Positions 8,842 to 15,853 of a stretch of 16,146 nucleotides of DNA are shown one piece after another; positions within the stretch are counted from its first letter, which is position 1, and the number at the start of each line of letters is the position of its first letter. This DNA comes from Alphaproteobacteria bacterium (GTDB taxonomy: Bacteria; Pseudomonadota; Alphaproteobacteria; Rickettsiales; UBA998): the NCBI GenBank assembly GCA_021730835.1, contig JAKFYP010000038.1:1-16146 (forward strand), in the 5' to 3' direction. The translations under genes were made by a program, and so were the position numbers. The notes under the pieces are model-generated. The model was given only the letters and a program-made list of their open reading frames with translations, did no database searches and was not told the DNA's origin.

Positions 8842-10896
8842 TTAGTGAATTTTGAACTGGTCACGCACATCATCCTCAATGTTCTTGATATTCTTTTTCA
8901 CCGCGTCTTTTTCCTGCTCGTAATACTCTTTCGCATTTTCTGGTTCCGGTTTACTCGCCTCCCCTCCGGCAGCAGGCGCTGCCGCTGCGGGAACAATCGC
9001 AGATCCGGCAGCACAGTGATTCTCACCCCGCGTCACCCCGGTTTTATCGAGAAAGCTTTCTCCCAGCACGGCGGCCAGCCCGACACCGGTGAAACTGGCT
9101 GCGACCTTACCGATGGTCACTGCCGTACCCGCCGGATCAGGCGCAATCGTCGGGTTTGTCCATTTACCCTTCACCACCACCGGAACCACGAGATCGGCCA
9201 GCCCCACCGTTTTGGAAGAAGGGGAAAGTGTCAAATTCAGCTTTTTAGCCGCAAGATTAATGCTCCCCTTACCCGCTACTCTGGCGGAGTTGGTCTCCAG
9301 CATCATGTATTCGCTTTTGGCGTTGCCATCGGCAATGTCGAACTTCGCGGCGATGCAGGTCAGGTTAATTTCGGAACTGCCTGAGCCACCCTTGAGCAAA
9401 TTGAGGAAATCTCCTGCCTTGGCCAGCGCCGGGGGTTTCTCATAGACCGCATCGCCAACAAATAATTTCGCGCTCCCGTCCAGTGAAGCCAGCAACGCAT
9501 CCTGTGTTTTCCCGCTGGCACTTCCTTTGAGCGAAACCGTGGTATTACCGTCGCGGATATTGTCGCTGGTTCCAAGCTGGCGCAGCAACTGGCCGAGCAT
9601 GACATTATCCGTGCCCAGACGAAACCTGACATCCGGGCTGGACGGGTCATGACGTATATGCAGTCCGGCTTTCACCTCGCCGCCCGCCGCCATAAAGCTC
9701 AGCGGGTCGGCATCAAGCACCCCGTCTTTCAGATGCGCCTTGCCTTTCATATCGCTCAATACAAGGTCGCCGTATATCAATTTGCCAATCGTGTAATCCA
9801 GATCGGCATCCGCCGAGGCCAGCGGCTTTGTCTCCAGCACGAAAGGTTTGCTCTCCACTTTTTTCTCTGATTTTGGAATGGTGATCTCCGGGATTGTCAG
9901 CACGGCGCTAACGTAAGGAGTATTGCCGGTTTTGATCGTCGCATTCCCATTTATCGAAGTTCCATCCATTTTCAGGCTGAATTTCGGCACGGTGATTTTC
10001 TTTGATGAGCCTTTGAGATGACCGCTGAAGGAAAACGGCGGAATTTCAGGCATCGGCGTACTGGTCAACGGCGCAAACGCCATCAGGTTTTTACCTTCCG
10101 CTTTCACCTGCATATCAAAATCCGGCGTCGGCGTTTTTAGTTCGGAGAATTTCCCCTCCATTGAGAAATCCAGATCGGGGGTATCTTTTGTGTGAAAGGC
10201 AATTTCAGCCACTCCGCCAATAAGGGCATCCAGATTCGCCGCCTTGATTCGCAGATCGCCTTTAAGCGACCCTGCTGCCATATCGGCGGCAATATCCACC
10301 TTGTCCCCGGCGACAATCGCCACCTGCGGAATGCTTACGCGAATCGGTTTTTTGCGCTTGCCGTCATCATAGACAATGGCGATGTTTTTAAAATCCAGAT
10401 CGCCGAGCACCGCCGAGACAGAACGCTCCGACTTAGCCTCCGGCGGCTCTCCGGTTTTGGCCTCTTGCTTCGCCTTATCCATTGAGGAGAGAATATTCCA
10501 GTTTTTTTTCTTGCCGGAAGCCTCCAGATACAACGTGATACCGTCCATCTCAAGCGTGCGTAAAAGGAGTTGCTTACGCAGCAACGGCATCAGGTCAGTC
10601 GTTACCGCAACCGTGCCCGCCTTGAGCAAAGCCGGGGCTTTCCCCCATTCGCTGTTAGCGATAACGATGCCGTGCATTTTCAGCGTCGGGGTTAAACCAA
10701 CAGCAATTTCTATATCGCCTTCGATGGTCGTCTTGCGCCCGGTATATTTCTCCGCCAGCGCTTCGAGTTGCGGCTTGAAATCGTTCATATCGAGCGCCTT
10801 CAGCGCGACATACCCGCCAAGCGGAATGATAATGATAATCGCCACAAGCAGCATGAGCAGTCGCTTGAACCAGTATCGGACAGTCGTGGAAGCCAT
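8842..10896 (-). CDS. AsmA-family envelope protein
   Basis: The 684-residue product is an inner-membrane-anchored, mostly periplasmic protein. It has one N-terminal span at about residues 12-32 (LLMLLVAIIIIIPLGGYVAL), then the hallmark AsmA opening in which a short helix (FKPQLEALAEKYTGRKTTIEGDIEI) leads into long repetitive beta structure. The C-terminal third has the usual AsmA_2-like pattern (LDGSAKLFVGDAVYEKP, then NLTCIAAKFDIADGNAKSEYM and LVVPVVVKGKWTNPTIAPDP). A charged tail ends the protein. AsmA-like proteins are linked to outer-membrane assembly and lipid transport between membranes. It is downstream of pgsA by 65 bases on the same strand, and a link with phospholipid supply is a reasonable inference. 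It converges with the hybrid kinase gene, with only 21 bases between the stops and no obvious terminator hairpin. The ribosome site is weak (GTGAG). Confidence 0.9.
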   Translation of the reverse strand: MASTTVRYWFKRLLMLLVAIIIIIPLGGYVALKALDMNDFKPQLEALAEKYTGRKTTIEGDIEIAVGLTPTLKMHGIVIANSEWGKAPALLKAGTVAVTTDLMPLLRKQLLLRTLEMDGITLYLEASGKKKNWNILSSMDKAKQEAKTGEPPEAKSERSVSAVLGDLDFKNIAIVYDDGKRKKPIRVSIPQVAIVAGDKVDIAADMAAGSLKGDLRIKAANLDALIGGVAEIAFHTKDTPDLDFSMEGKFSELKTPTPDFDMQVKAEGKNLMAFAPLTSTPMPEIPPFSFSGHLKGSSKKITVPKFSLKMDGTSINGNATIKTGNTPYVSAVLTIPEITIPKSEKKVESKPFVLETKPLASADADLDYTIGKLIYGDLVLSDMKGKAHLKDGVLDADPLSFMAAGGEVKAGLHIRHDPSSPDVRFRLGTDNVMLGQLLRQLGTSDNIRDGNTTVSLKGSASGKTQDALLASLDGSAKLFVGDAVYEKPPALAKAGDFLNLLKGGSGSSEINLTCIAAKFDIADGNAKSEYMMLETNSARVAGKGSINLAAKKLNLTLSPSSKTVGLADLVVPVVVKGKWTNPTIAPDPAGTAVTIGKVAASFTGVGLAAVLGESFLDKTGVTRGENHCAAGSAIVPAAAAPAAGGEASKPEPENAKEYYEQEKDAVKKNIKNIEDDVRDQFKIH

Positions 10897-10961
10897 AAAC
10901 TCACATCTAACGGGTTAAGGATAAACATACGATCAGGAGCACAATACTCCGCGTCAGAAAA

Positions 10962-11534
10962 TCATAAGGGCGGAGAATCTTGCCGCGTGGCCACTTCCGC
11001 CAGCGCATTTCGCAGATAATCCCAACCGGTGAGCAGTGTCAACCCGGCAGCCGCCCATAACGCCAGCCGCCCGAGCCAGAAACAGGCAACCGGCCAGGGC
11101 ATCAGGGGAGCCAGCAACAACAGCAGCAGCGCCGCCATCTGGCTAGCCGTCTTGTATTTCGCCAGCACCGAGACCGGCATCGGGATGCGCATGGCAATCA
11201 TCTGCTCGCGCAGGCCGGAGACGAATATCTCCCGCAACAGGATAGCCAGCACGGGAATCAGATCGGCCCTGCCCTGCGCCAGCAGGGGAAGCAACACCGC
11301 GACCACCAGCAGCTTATCGGCAATCGGATCGAGCATCCGCCCGAAATCCGACTCCACCTGCCAGCGGCGCGCCAGCTTCCCATCGAAATAATCCGTGATC
11401 GCCGCATAAAGAAACAAACCCACCGCCGCCGCTTCGGCGAATCCCCACGGCAGGAAAAGCAGCGGCACGATCAGCAATATAGCCGCCACGCGGCTACAGG
11501 TCAGGAAATTGGGAATCTGTTGTTTGTTCAGCAT
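10962..11534 (-). CDS. pgsA: CDP-diacylglycerol--glycerol-3-phosphate 3-phosphatidyltransferase
   Basis: This integral membrane enzyme makes phosphatidylglycerol phosphate from CDP-diacylglycerol and glycerol 3-phosphate, the committed step to phosphatidylglycerol and cardiolipin. The 190-residue product carries the full CDP-alcohol phosphotransferase signature at residues 48-73: D48, D51, G52, A55, R56, G65, D69 and D73 in DYFDGKLARR...GRMLDPIADK. It begins with the typical MLNKQQIPNFLTCSRV, and hydrophobic spans fill the rest (LLIVPLLFLPWGF, LLVVAVLLPLLA, QMAALLLLLLAPLMPW). Length is normal for PgsA. It starts 29 bases after the prmA stop and is followed by the AsmA gene, so the three may share a transcript. 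Other CDP-alcohol transferases are possible, but the N-terminal sequence fits PgsA best. Confidence 0.93.
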   Translation of the reverse strand: MLNKQQIPNFLTCSRVAAILLIVPLLFLPWGFAEAAAVGLFLYAAITDYFDGKLARRWQVESDFGRMLDPIADKLLVVAVLLPLLAQGRADLIPVLAILLREIFVSGLREQMIAMRIPMPVSVLAKYKTASQMAALLLLLLAPLMPWPVACFWLGRLALWAAAGLTLLTGWDYLRNALAEVATRQDSPPL

Positions 11535-11563
11535 CGCATACCGGGGTGATGATGTATCCCGGT

Positions 11564-12088
11564 TTAATCCGTTTGCAGCAGCAACGCAAGCCAGTCTCCG
11601 GCCCTCATGTCTTTTATTTCCTTAAACCCGGCGATACGGTAAGCTTCCCGCACCGCATCCGCCTGCCAGACCAGCAGGCCGGAGAGAATCAGTCGGCCTC
11701 CCGATGCCATGATCTTCGCCACGTCCTGCGCCCATGCAATCGCCGATTCAGCCAGCACGTTACAGATCACCAGATCGAACGGGGCGTGCGGGGAAACATT
11801 CAGGCGCTTAAACCCGTCAGCCCGGATCACCCGGATTCGCTCCGCCACCCCGTTTTGCTCCGCATTGCGCCGCGTCGCCGCCACCGCTTCCGCGCTGAGA
11901 TCAGCCGCCAGCACCTGTGCATCTGGCAGCATCTTCGCCGCCGCCACGGCAAGGATGCCCGAGCCACACCCCATATCGAGCACGTTGCGAAAACGCAACT
12001 CACCCATCAGCCCGAGCGCCAGCGAGGTTGAGGGATGCCCGCCCGAGCCGAACGCCGCGCCCGCTTCAATGGTAATCGTGTGCTGCAT
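11564..12088 (-). CDS. prmA: Ribosomal protein L11 methyltransferase, N-terminal domain missing
   Basis: PrmA methylates ribosomal protein L11 with S-adenosylmethionine. The segment holds the whole catalytic domain: the PrmA-type AGAAFGSGGHPSTSLALGLM, motif I VLDMGCGSGILAVAAAKM, the acidic ribose-binding VLAADLS, the CNVLAE motif, and a closing LILSGLLVWQADAV...GDWLALLLQ. Family members are about 280-300 residues, so roughly the first 100, which recognise L11, are absent. The frame continues upstream into a palindromic repeat (12107-12248) as far as a GTG at 12220, giving 218 residues with an element-encoded N-terminus. I prefer the ATG at 12088, giving 174 residues, because GGAGGG sits four bases before it. 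An in-frame TGA at 12224-12226 blocks anything longer. It could be a decayed gene or a working stand-alone methyltransferase; if L11 methylation persists, a full copy may exist elsewhere. Confidence 0.75.
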   Translation of the reverse strand: MQHTITIEAGAAFGSGGHPSTSLALGLMGELRFRNVLDMGCGSGILAVAAAKMLPDAQVLAADLSAEAVAATRRNAEQNGVAERIRVIRADGFKRLNVSPHAPFDLVICNVLAESAIAWAQDVAKIMASGGRLILSGLLVWQADAVREAYRIAGFKEIKDMRAGDWLALLLQTD

Positions 12089-12092
12089 CCTA

Positions 12093-12098
12093 CCCTCC
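12093..12098 (-). promoter_or_regulatory. Shine-Dalgarno sequence deciding the truncated prmA start
   Basis: Read on the minus strand this is GGAGGG followed by four bases and then ATG at 12088. It is one of the stronger ribosome sites in the window and lies between the palindromic element and the methyltransferase domain. In an intact prmA these bases would be ordinary codons, so the site may be fortuitous, but it would let the catalytic domain be translated alone. Confidence 0.5.
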
Positions 12099-12106
12099 AC
12101 GCGCCA

Positions 12107-12248
12107 GCAGTTTGCGGAAAAACGTTTTGGCGAGGAGATTTTCAGGCGTTTTTGTCCGCAGAACCGGAGTGTACGTGAAGGTACATGAGGATTCGAGGAC
12201 AAAAACAACGACAAAATCACCCGTCAAAATAGTTTTTCCGCAAACTGC
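12107..12248. mobile_element. 142-bp palindromic repeat element (MITE-like), complete copy
   Basis: The ends are perfect 17-bp inverted repeats, GCAGTTTGCGGAAAAAC at 12107-12123 and its complement at 12232-12248. The match continues imperfectly inwards for about 50 bases per side, to GGACAAAAAC-type sequence, so nearly the whole element can fold into one long hairpin. A second, shortened copy lies at 15885-15950. It encodes no transposase. On the plus strand it is open through its whole length, and on the minus strand it is open from a GTG at 12220 into prmA; this recalls the palindromic elements found inside genes of Rickettsia, though no family is claimed. No clear target duplication is seen. 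Its right end touches the stop codon of the neighbouring gene. Confidence 0.8.
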
Positions 12249-12796
12249 TAATTCAACGCAGCGGCAGAGCGGGGATCTTCTCGCCCCTCCTCTTTCACCG
12301 GCACATCGTGTACAAAATCAACAAGACCGCAAAGCGCAGGCTTACCGGGTCTCCACGCTCTGATGACCAGTTCTTCCGGGTTTTCTACATTGGGAAACGA
12401 GTCTTTTAATTGCGCCAGCGCTTCCTCCTTACTGAGACTTTCCGTTGCCAGACCACGCATCATAATATTGAGAAAAACCGCCAGTGGCGCGCTATCCACC
12501 CCAAACGCCTGTTTAAGCTCCCTTTGCCACTCCATCACGTCGCCATGATTCGGATCCGTATTCGCCATATCTTCCTCACGCAACCACTGGCGGCGTTTTA
12601 CCAAAGCCCCCGAATTATCGGCATCAAGCACGATATAACAAATTTCCCGCCCAGGTGTAAAACGGGGATCGGCGTCTTCAATCCGCACCAGCCCCGGCAT
12701 CAGCTTATCCATCTTCCAACCTGCCGGTGCTCCTGAGACATGAATCTCAAACTGCGCGGGCGGGTCGTCGGAGTCGAAATGATAACGTATTTCCAT
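12248..12796 (-). CDS. Uncharacterised protein, paralogue A of a tandem pair
   Basis: This is a 182-residue, probably cytoplasmic, acidic protein without signal peptide or membrane span; I do not recognise the family. It begins MEIRYHFDSDDPPAQFEIHV, and has WKMDKLMPGLVRIED, the shared core RRQWLREEDMANTDPNHGDV, FGVDSAPLAVFLNIMM, LSKEEALAQLKDSFPNVENPEEL, and a tail ending in DPRSAAALN. The same blocks in the same order occur in the gene immediately upstream, so the two arose by duplication. It begins 29 bases after that gene's stop. The ribosome site is weak. The TAG stop uses the last base of the palindromic element as its third base, so the element or a rearrangement joined exactly here. No catalytic pattern such as a conserved His/Cys/Asp cluster is evident. 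Confidence 0.8.
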   Translation of the reverse strand: MEIRYHFDSDDPPAQFEIHVSGAPAGWKMDKLMPGLVRIEDADPRFTPGREICYIVLDADNSGALVKRRQWLREEDMANTDPNHGDVMEWQRELKQAFGVDSAPLAVFLNIMMRGLATESLSKEEALAQLKDSFPNVENPEELVIRAWRPGKPALCGLVDFVHDVPVKEEGREDPRSAAALN

Positions 12797-12825
12797 GCTG
12801 CATCTTGTCCGGGGTTATAAAATCG

Positions 12826-13437
12826 CTAATTTAGCTCTGCGCTTCTTTTGGGATCATCCATTGCATAACCTTCTCGTATGCCGGGCCGCACCGCTGAAAA
12901 AGGTTTCTCCTGCTTGTCACGGGACGGGGCCGGTATTTCAATCATGATCTCCGGCGTAGGCAGTATGCGCTGTATCAGTTCGGCAGGGTTTTCCAGATCG
13001 GGAAATGCTTGTTGCAGGATATCCAGCGCGCTATCTCTCGTATCCAGTTTTCTGGAAAGCGTGTCCTGCAAAATACCGAGCACAATGGCCAGTTTGAGGT
13101 TATCAACACCGTACTGACGCTTGTAATCATCCTGCTCTTGCAGAATATCGTTGCTATCAGGGTCGGTGTTTAGCAACTCATTTTTCATAAACCAGTTGCG
13201 CCGATCCACCCGCAGATGCTCATCCATAAGATCATCATAGACGGTAAAACGCAGTTCATCCGCATTCTGTCGCCCTTCGCTGAGAAGAATTTCATGAAGG
13301 CGGCCATGCCGGTGTTCAACAAGCGGTGGCAACAGACTTTCCCATTTTATTGCCTCTGGGGGATTGCGAATAATAATATCAAACTCTCCCGGCGGGATTT
13401 CAGCCTGTTCCGGCGGATATTCAAAGCGTATTTGCAT
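12826..13437 (-). CDS. Uncharacterised protein, paralogue B of a tandem pair
   Basis: This 203-residue soluble protein is homologous to its downstream neighbour. It begins MQIRFEYPPEQ, then PPEAIKWESLLPPLVEHRH, the core RRNWFMKNELLNTDPDSNDI, YGVDNLKLAIVLGILQDTL, ALDILQQAFPDLENPAELI, a longer linker (PTPEIMIEIPAPSRDKQEKPF), and the same C-terminal ending DPKRSAELN. The frame is open to an alternative start at 13509, but alignment with the paralogue supports the ATG at 13437. The shared blocks are a hydrophobic helix after GVD and a segment of the form LxxxFPxxENPxELI. No known domain is recognised. It is divergent from the GAPDH gene, with a dyad-rich control region between them. Confidence 0.8.
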   Translation of the reverse strand: MQIRFEYPPEQAEIPPGEFDIIIRNPPEAIKWESLLPPLVEHRHGRLHEILLSEGRQNADELRFTVYDDLMDEHLRVDRRNWFMKNELLNTDPDSNDILQEQDDYKRQYGVDNLKLAIVLGILQDTLSRKLDTRDSALDILQQAFPDLENPAELIQRILPTPEIMIEIPAPSRDKQEKPFSAVRPGIREGYAMDDPKRSAELN

Positions 13438-13622
13438 GACGATTCTTATTTCTTGTTTTTTAGTCTGTAATATATCGGCGCTCAAACGCCGCTTGGGCTT
13501 ACGCAACACGAGTTGCGGGCTGGCAGTCGCCAGCCAAAATCATTTTATGAGCATATATACAACTTTATTGATAAGCGGAGATAGTTTATCAATCAGCCGA
13601 GTGGTTAACAACAGGAAAATTT
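13438..13622. promoter_or_regulatory. Divergent control region upstream of paralogue B and GAPDH
   Basis: This 185-bp region separates two divergent units. It holds three dyads: CGCAAC-ACGA-GTTGCG at 13502-13517, GGCTGGC-AGTC-GCCAGCC at 13518-13535 directly next to it, and ATTGATAA-N11-TTATCAAT at 13567-13593. The first two sit side by side without a T-run on either strand, so they are not standard terminators. AGGA at 13613-13616, six bases before ATG 13623, is the GAPDH ribosome site. No promoter can be assigned with confidence. Confidence 0.5.
13567..13593. promoter_or_regulatory. Inverted repeat ATTGATAA-N11-TTATCAAT, candidate operator for GAPDH
   Basis: Perfect 8-bp half-sites are separated by 11 bases and centred about 43 bases upstream of the GAPDH start codon. 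The centre-to-centre distance of 19 bases is close to two helical turns, which fits a dimeric repressor or activator. No regulator gene is next to it. In RNA it could also form a weak AU-rich hairpin in the leader. Confidence 0.4.
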
Positions 13623-14621
13623 ATGCTTCGTATCGGAATCAACGGGTTAGGGCGTATTGGCCGCTGTGTGTTTCGCGCCGTATTCGAGGAAGGTTACGCT
13701 GATCGCATCACGATTGCGGCGGTCAACGGGCCTGCCCCGGCCCAGACGCACCGGCATTTGCTGCAATACGACTCCGTGCACGGGAAATTCATCAAACAGG
13801 TTGAAACTGATGGGGAATTTCTTATTTGCGACGGCCAGCGCATCCCGGTATTTCATGAGCGTGATCCGTCGAACATCGACTGGAGCGCCACGGGAGCGGA
13901 TATTGTCTTTGAATGCACCGGCCATTTCACCGATGCGGGCGATGCCGCCGCCCATCTGCGCTCAGGCGCGAAAAAAGTCCTGATTTCCGCCCCGGCGAAG
14001 GGGGAAATTCCCACCATCGTTTACGGAGTCAACCACGCCATCCTGCAACCCGGCGACAGCATTGTTTCGGTCGGCTCCTGCACTACCAATTGCCTCGCTC
14101 CCGTTGCCCATGTCCTGCACAACGCCTTCGGTATCGCGCAGGGTTTCATGACCACGATTCACGCCTATACCGGCGACCAGAATTTACTCGACGGCTCACA
14201 CCGTGACCTGCGCCGCGCCCGCGCCGCCGGGCTTTCTATCGTCCCGGCCTCCACCGGCGCGGCGGGCGCTATCGGGCTGGTGCTGCCGGAGCTGGCGGGC
14301 AGGCTCGGCGGCACTTCGCTGCGCGTGCCGGTTCCCAATGTCTCGATGATTGACCTGACTTTCACCTCACATAAACCCCTCAGCCGCGACTCAATCCACC
14401 GGGCGATGGAGCAGGCCGCAACCGGGCCACTCAGCGGCGTGCTCGCCGTCAATACCGAGCCGCTGGTGTCGGTTGACTTCACCCATCACCCGGCCAGCAG
14501 TATTTTCGATGCGACCGGCACGCAAATCATGGGCGAACATTTCGCCCGCGTCGCCGCGTGGTATGATAATGAATGGGGATTTTCCTGCCGCATGCTCGAC
14601 GTGGCGCTGGCGATGGGGTAG
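13623..14621 (+). CDS. gap: Class I glyceraldehyde-3-phosphate dehydrogenase, cofactor site NADP-like
   Basis: The enzyme interconverts glyceraldehyde 3-phosphate and 1,3-bisphosphoglycerate in glycolysis or gluconeogenesis. The 332-residue product begins with the dinucleotide-binding GINGLGRIGR, has the catalytic Cys at about residue 153 in GSCTTNCLAP, His at about 180 (MTTIHAYTGDQ), the phosphate-site STGAAGA, and WYDNEWGFS near the end. Length is normal. Three positions that fix NAD specificity in Bacillus-type enzymes differ: the Asp after the second beta strand is Gly (AVNGPA, residue 36), and the Leu-Pro pair before HKDLRRARAA is Gly-Ser (191-192). The Ser at the second of these matches the chloroplast NADP-using form. 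The usual SNASC before the catalytic site is SVGSC. AGGA six bases upstream supports the ATG. It stands alone, without pgk or tkt beside it. Confidence 0.95.
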   Translation: MLRIGINGLGRIGRCVFRAVFEEGYADRITIAAVNGPAPAQTHRHLLQYDSVHGKFIKQVETDGEFLICDGQRIPVFHERDPSNIDWSATGADIVFECTGHFTDAGDAAAHLRSGAKKVLISAPAKGEIPTIVYGVNHAILQPGDSIVSVGSCTTNCLAPVAHVLHNAFGIAQGFMTTIHAYTGDQNLLDGSHRDLRRARAAGLSIVPASTGAAGAIGLVLPELAGRLGGTSLRVPVPNVSMIDLTFTSHKPLSRDSIHRAMEQAATGPLSGVLAVNTEPLVSVDFTHHPASSIFDATGTQIMGEHFARVAAWYDNEWGFSCRMLDVALAMG

Positions 14622-14625
14622 GGAA

Positions 14626-15744
14626 TCAGCGCGTCAGTGCGGCAGTCTGATTTCTCAGATGCGCCAGCGACGCTTCGACGGGCGGGACGGAGCCGACGCT
14701 ACTATGCTCCGCGCCGCCTTCGGGTGAAAAGGTAACGTCCGCTCTGGCATGCTGACTGACATCGGGCAGACTGGTTTTCCTTAACGGCTCAGTGGCAACG
14801 GCAGGCGCATCTTCTGTTGGCAAAGCAGCTCCCTGACGCTTCTCAGGCGCAAGACCTTTCTCCTTTAATAAATCCTGAGCTATCTCTTGCGCCGTTTTCT
14901 TTCCCTTCAGACCGGCACTAAAAAAGCCGCCTTTATTAGCGCCGCCGCCCTGACCAAACGCCTTGGAAGCCAGCATGATCCCGCCAATCACCAATGCGCC
15001 GATCGAGAGTATTTTCAGAAACCCGCCGTCACTCACCGCCGCGCCAATCGCCCCGCCTACTGTCAGCAGCGTCGGCAACAAACCGCCGTTTTTCATGAAG
15101 TCGCCGATTCTTGAGAATAAATTGGTAAACCAGTTGCCCTCTTCTTCTTTTTTCTTGCCCGGTTTCTCATCTTTCGTTTCGTTAGCACCGGCGGTAGGCG
15201 CAGGCGATTGCACTGCCGCTTGCACCGGAGGGTTATTCACCAGCCTTTTGGGATCATCCTTATATGCCTCCGCCGTTTTTTGGACATTTTCCTTCAGCAA
15301 GGTATCGAATTTCGCATTGAGGGAGGAAATATACAGTGTCGTGCGCCCAAATCCCTTTTGATCCCAACCATTCGTCACATGAACGATTGAGTTTTGGTAG
15401 TTATTAGCGGAGTCTTCAACCTTTTCCTTAACCCTATTATATTCCTGTTCGGCTTTTGGATTGTTCTCTTTTACCGCCACAAAATTGACGGCAAGCTGGT
15501 CTGAATATTGTTTCGCGTCCGCCACCTGCCTAAAACTTTTCGGATCAATAGAGAGAGCGGCATTTTCTCCGATCAGCGATTTTTGCAGAGAAGCCCGCAG
15601 CAGCGCTTCCGCCAGCCCCGGATTTTGCGCAAACTGCTCCGGCTTCATGCCGCCGGCAATCGCAGCCGCTTTTACCTTGCCGAGCAATTGCTCGTAAGCC
15701 GCTTTGTTTCTTCTGCTCACGTTTGAAGGTTCTGCTTCTGCCAT
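14626..15744 (-). CDS. Uncharacterised protein with a central membrane hairpin
   Basis: This 372-residue protein is not recognised. It has no signal peptide. The first ~165 residues are polar and mostly helical (RRNKAAYEQLLGKVKAAAIA, later NNPKAEQEYNRVKEKVEDSA). A Pro/Ala linker then a Lys/Glu run (about 168-205) leads to two adjoining hydrophobic segments at about 220-237 (LLPTLLTVGGAIGAAV) and 243-263 (FLKILSIGALVIGGIMLASKA). A Gly-rich turn and a low-complexity C-terminal ~100 residues follow. Both ends would lie on the same side of the membrane if the hairpin inserts. Start ATG at 15744 has AGGAAA just upstream, and TATAGT slightly further up could be a -10 box. The gene converges with GAPDH, with four bases between stops. 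A structural or host-interaction role cannot be claimed. Confidence 0.75.
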   Translation of the reverse strand: MAEAEPSNVSRRNKAAYEQLLGKVKAAAIAGGMKPEQFAQNPGLAEALLRASLQKSLIGENAALSIDPKSFRQVADAKQYSDQLAVNFVAVKENNPKAEQEYNRVKEKVEDSANNYQNSIVHVTNGWDQKGFGRTTLYISSLNAKFDTLLKENVQKTAEAYKDDPKRLVNNPPVQAAVQSPAPTAGANETKDEKPGKKKEEEGNWFTNLFSRIGDFMKNGGLLPTLLTVGGAIGAAVSDGGFLKILSIGALVIGGIMLASKAFGQGGGANKGGFFSAGLKGKKTAQEIAQDLLKEKGLAPEKRQGAALPTEDAPAVATEPLRKTSLPDVSQHARADVTFSPEGGAEHSSVGSVPPVEASLAHLRNQTAALTR

Positions 15745-15853
15745 AATTTCCTACTATACCAGAGAAGTGTTACAGTTTGATGGCGATAATCAGCGATTAG
15801 TGACAAACCGCTCCGGCGTCCGCCTCTGGGCCACCCGGATCGAGCGCAAATTG

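Noticed and set aside
12112..12363. Plus-strand gene running through the palindromic element into paralogue A
   Set aside because: It overlaps paralogue A in antisense, has no domain, and its reading frame is explained by the repeat.
12248..13437. Toxin-antitoxin pair
   Set aside because: The two genes are paralogues of similar size with no toxin-like or DNA-binding motif, so the usual unlike-pair layout is absent.
13518..13535. Intrinsic terminator
   Set aside because: The GGCTGGC hairpin is perfect but has no T-tract after it in either direction.
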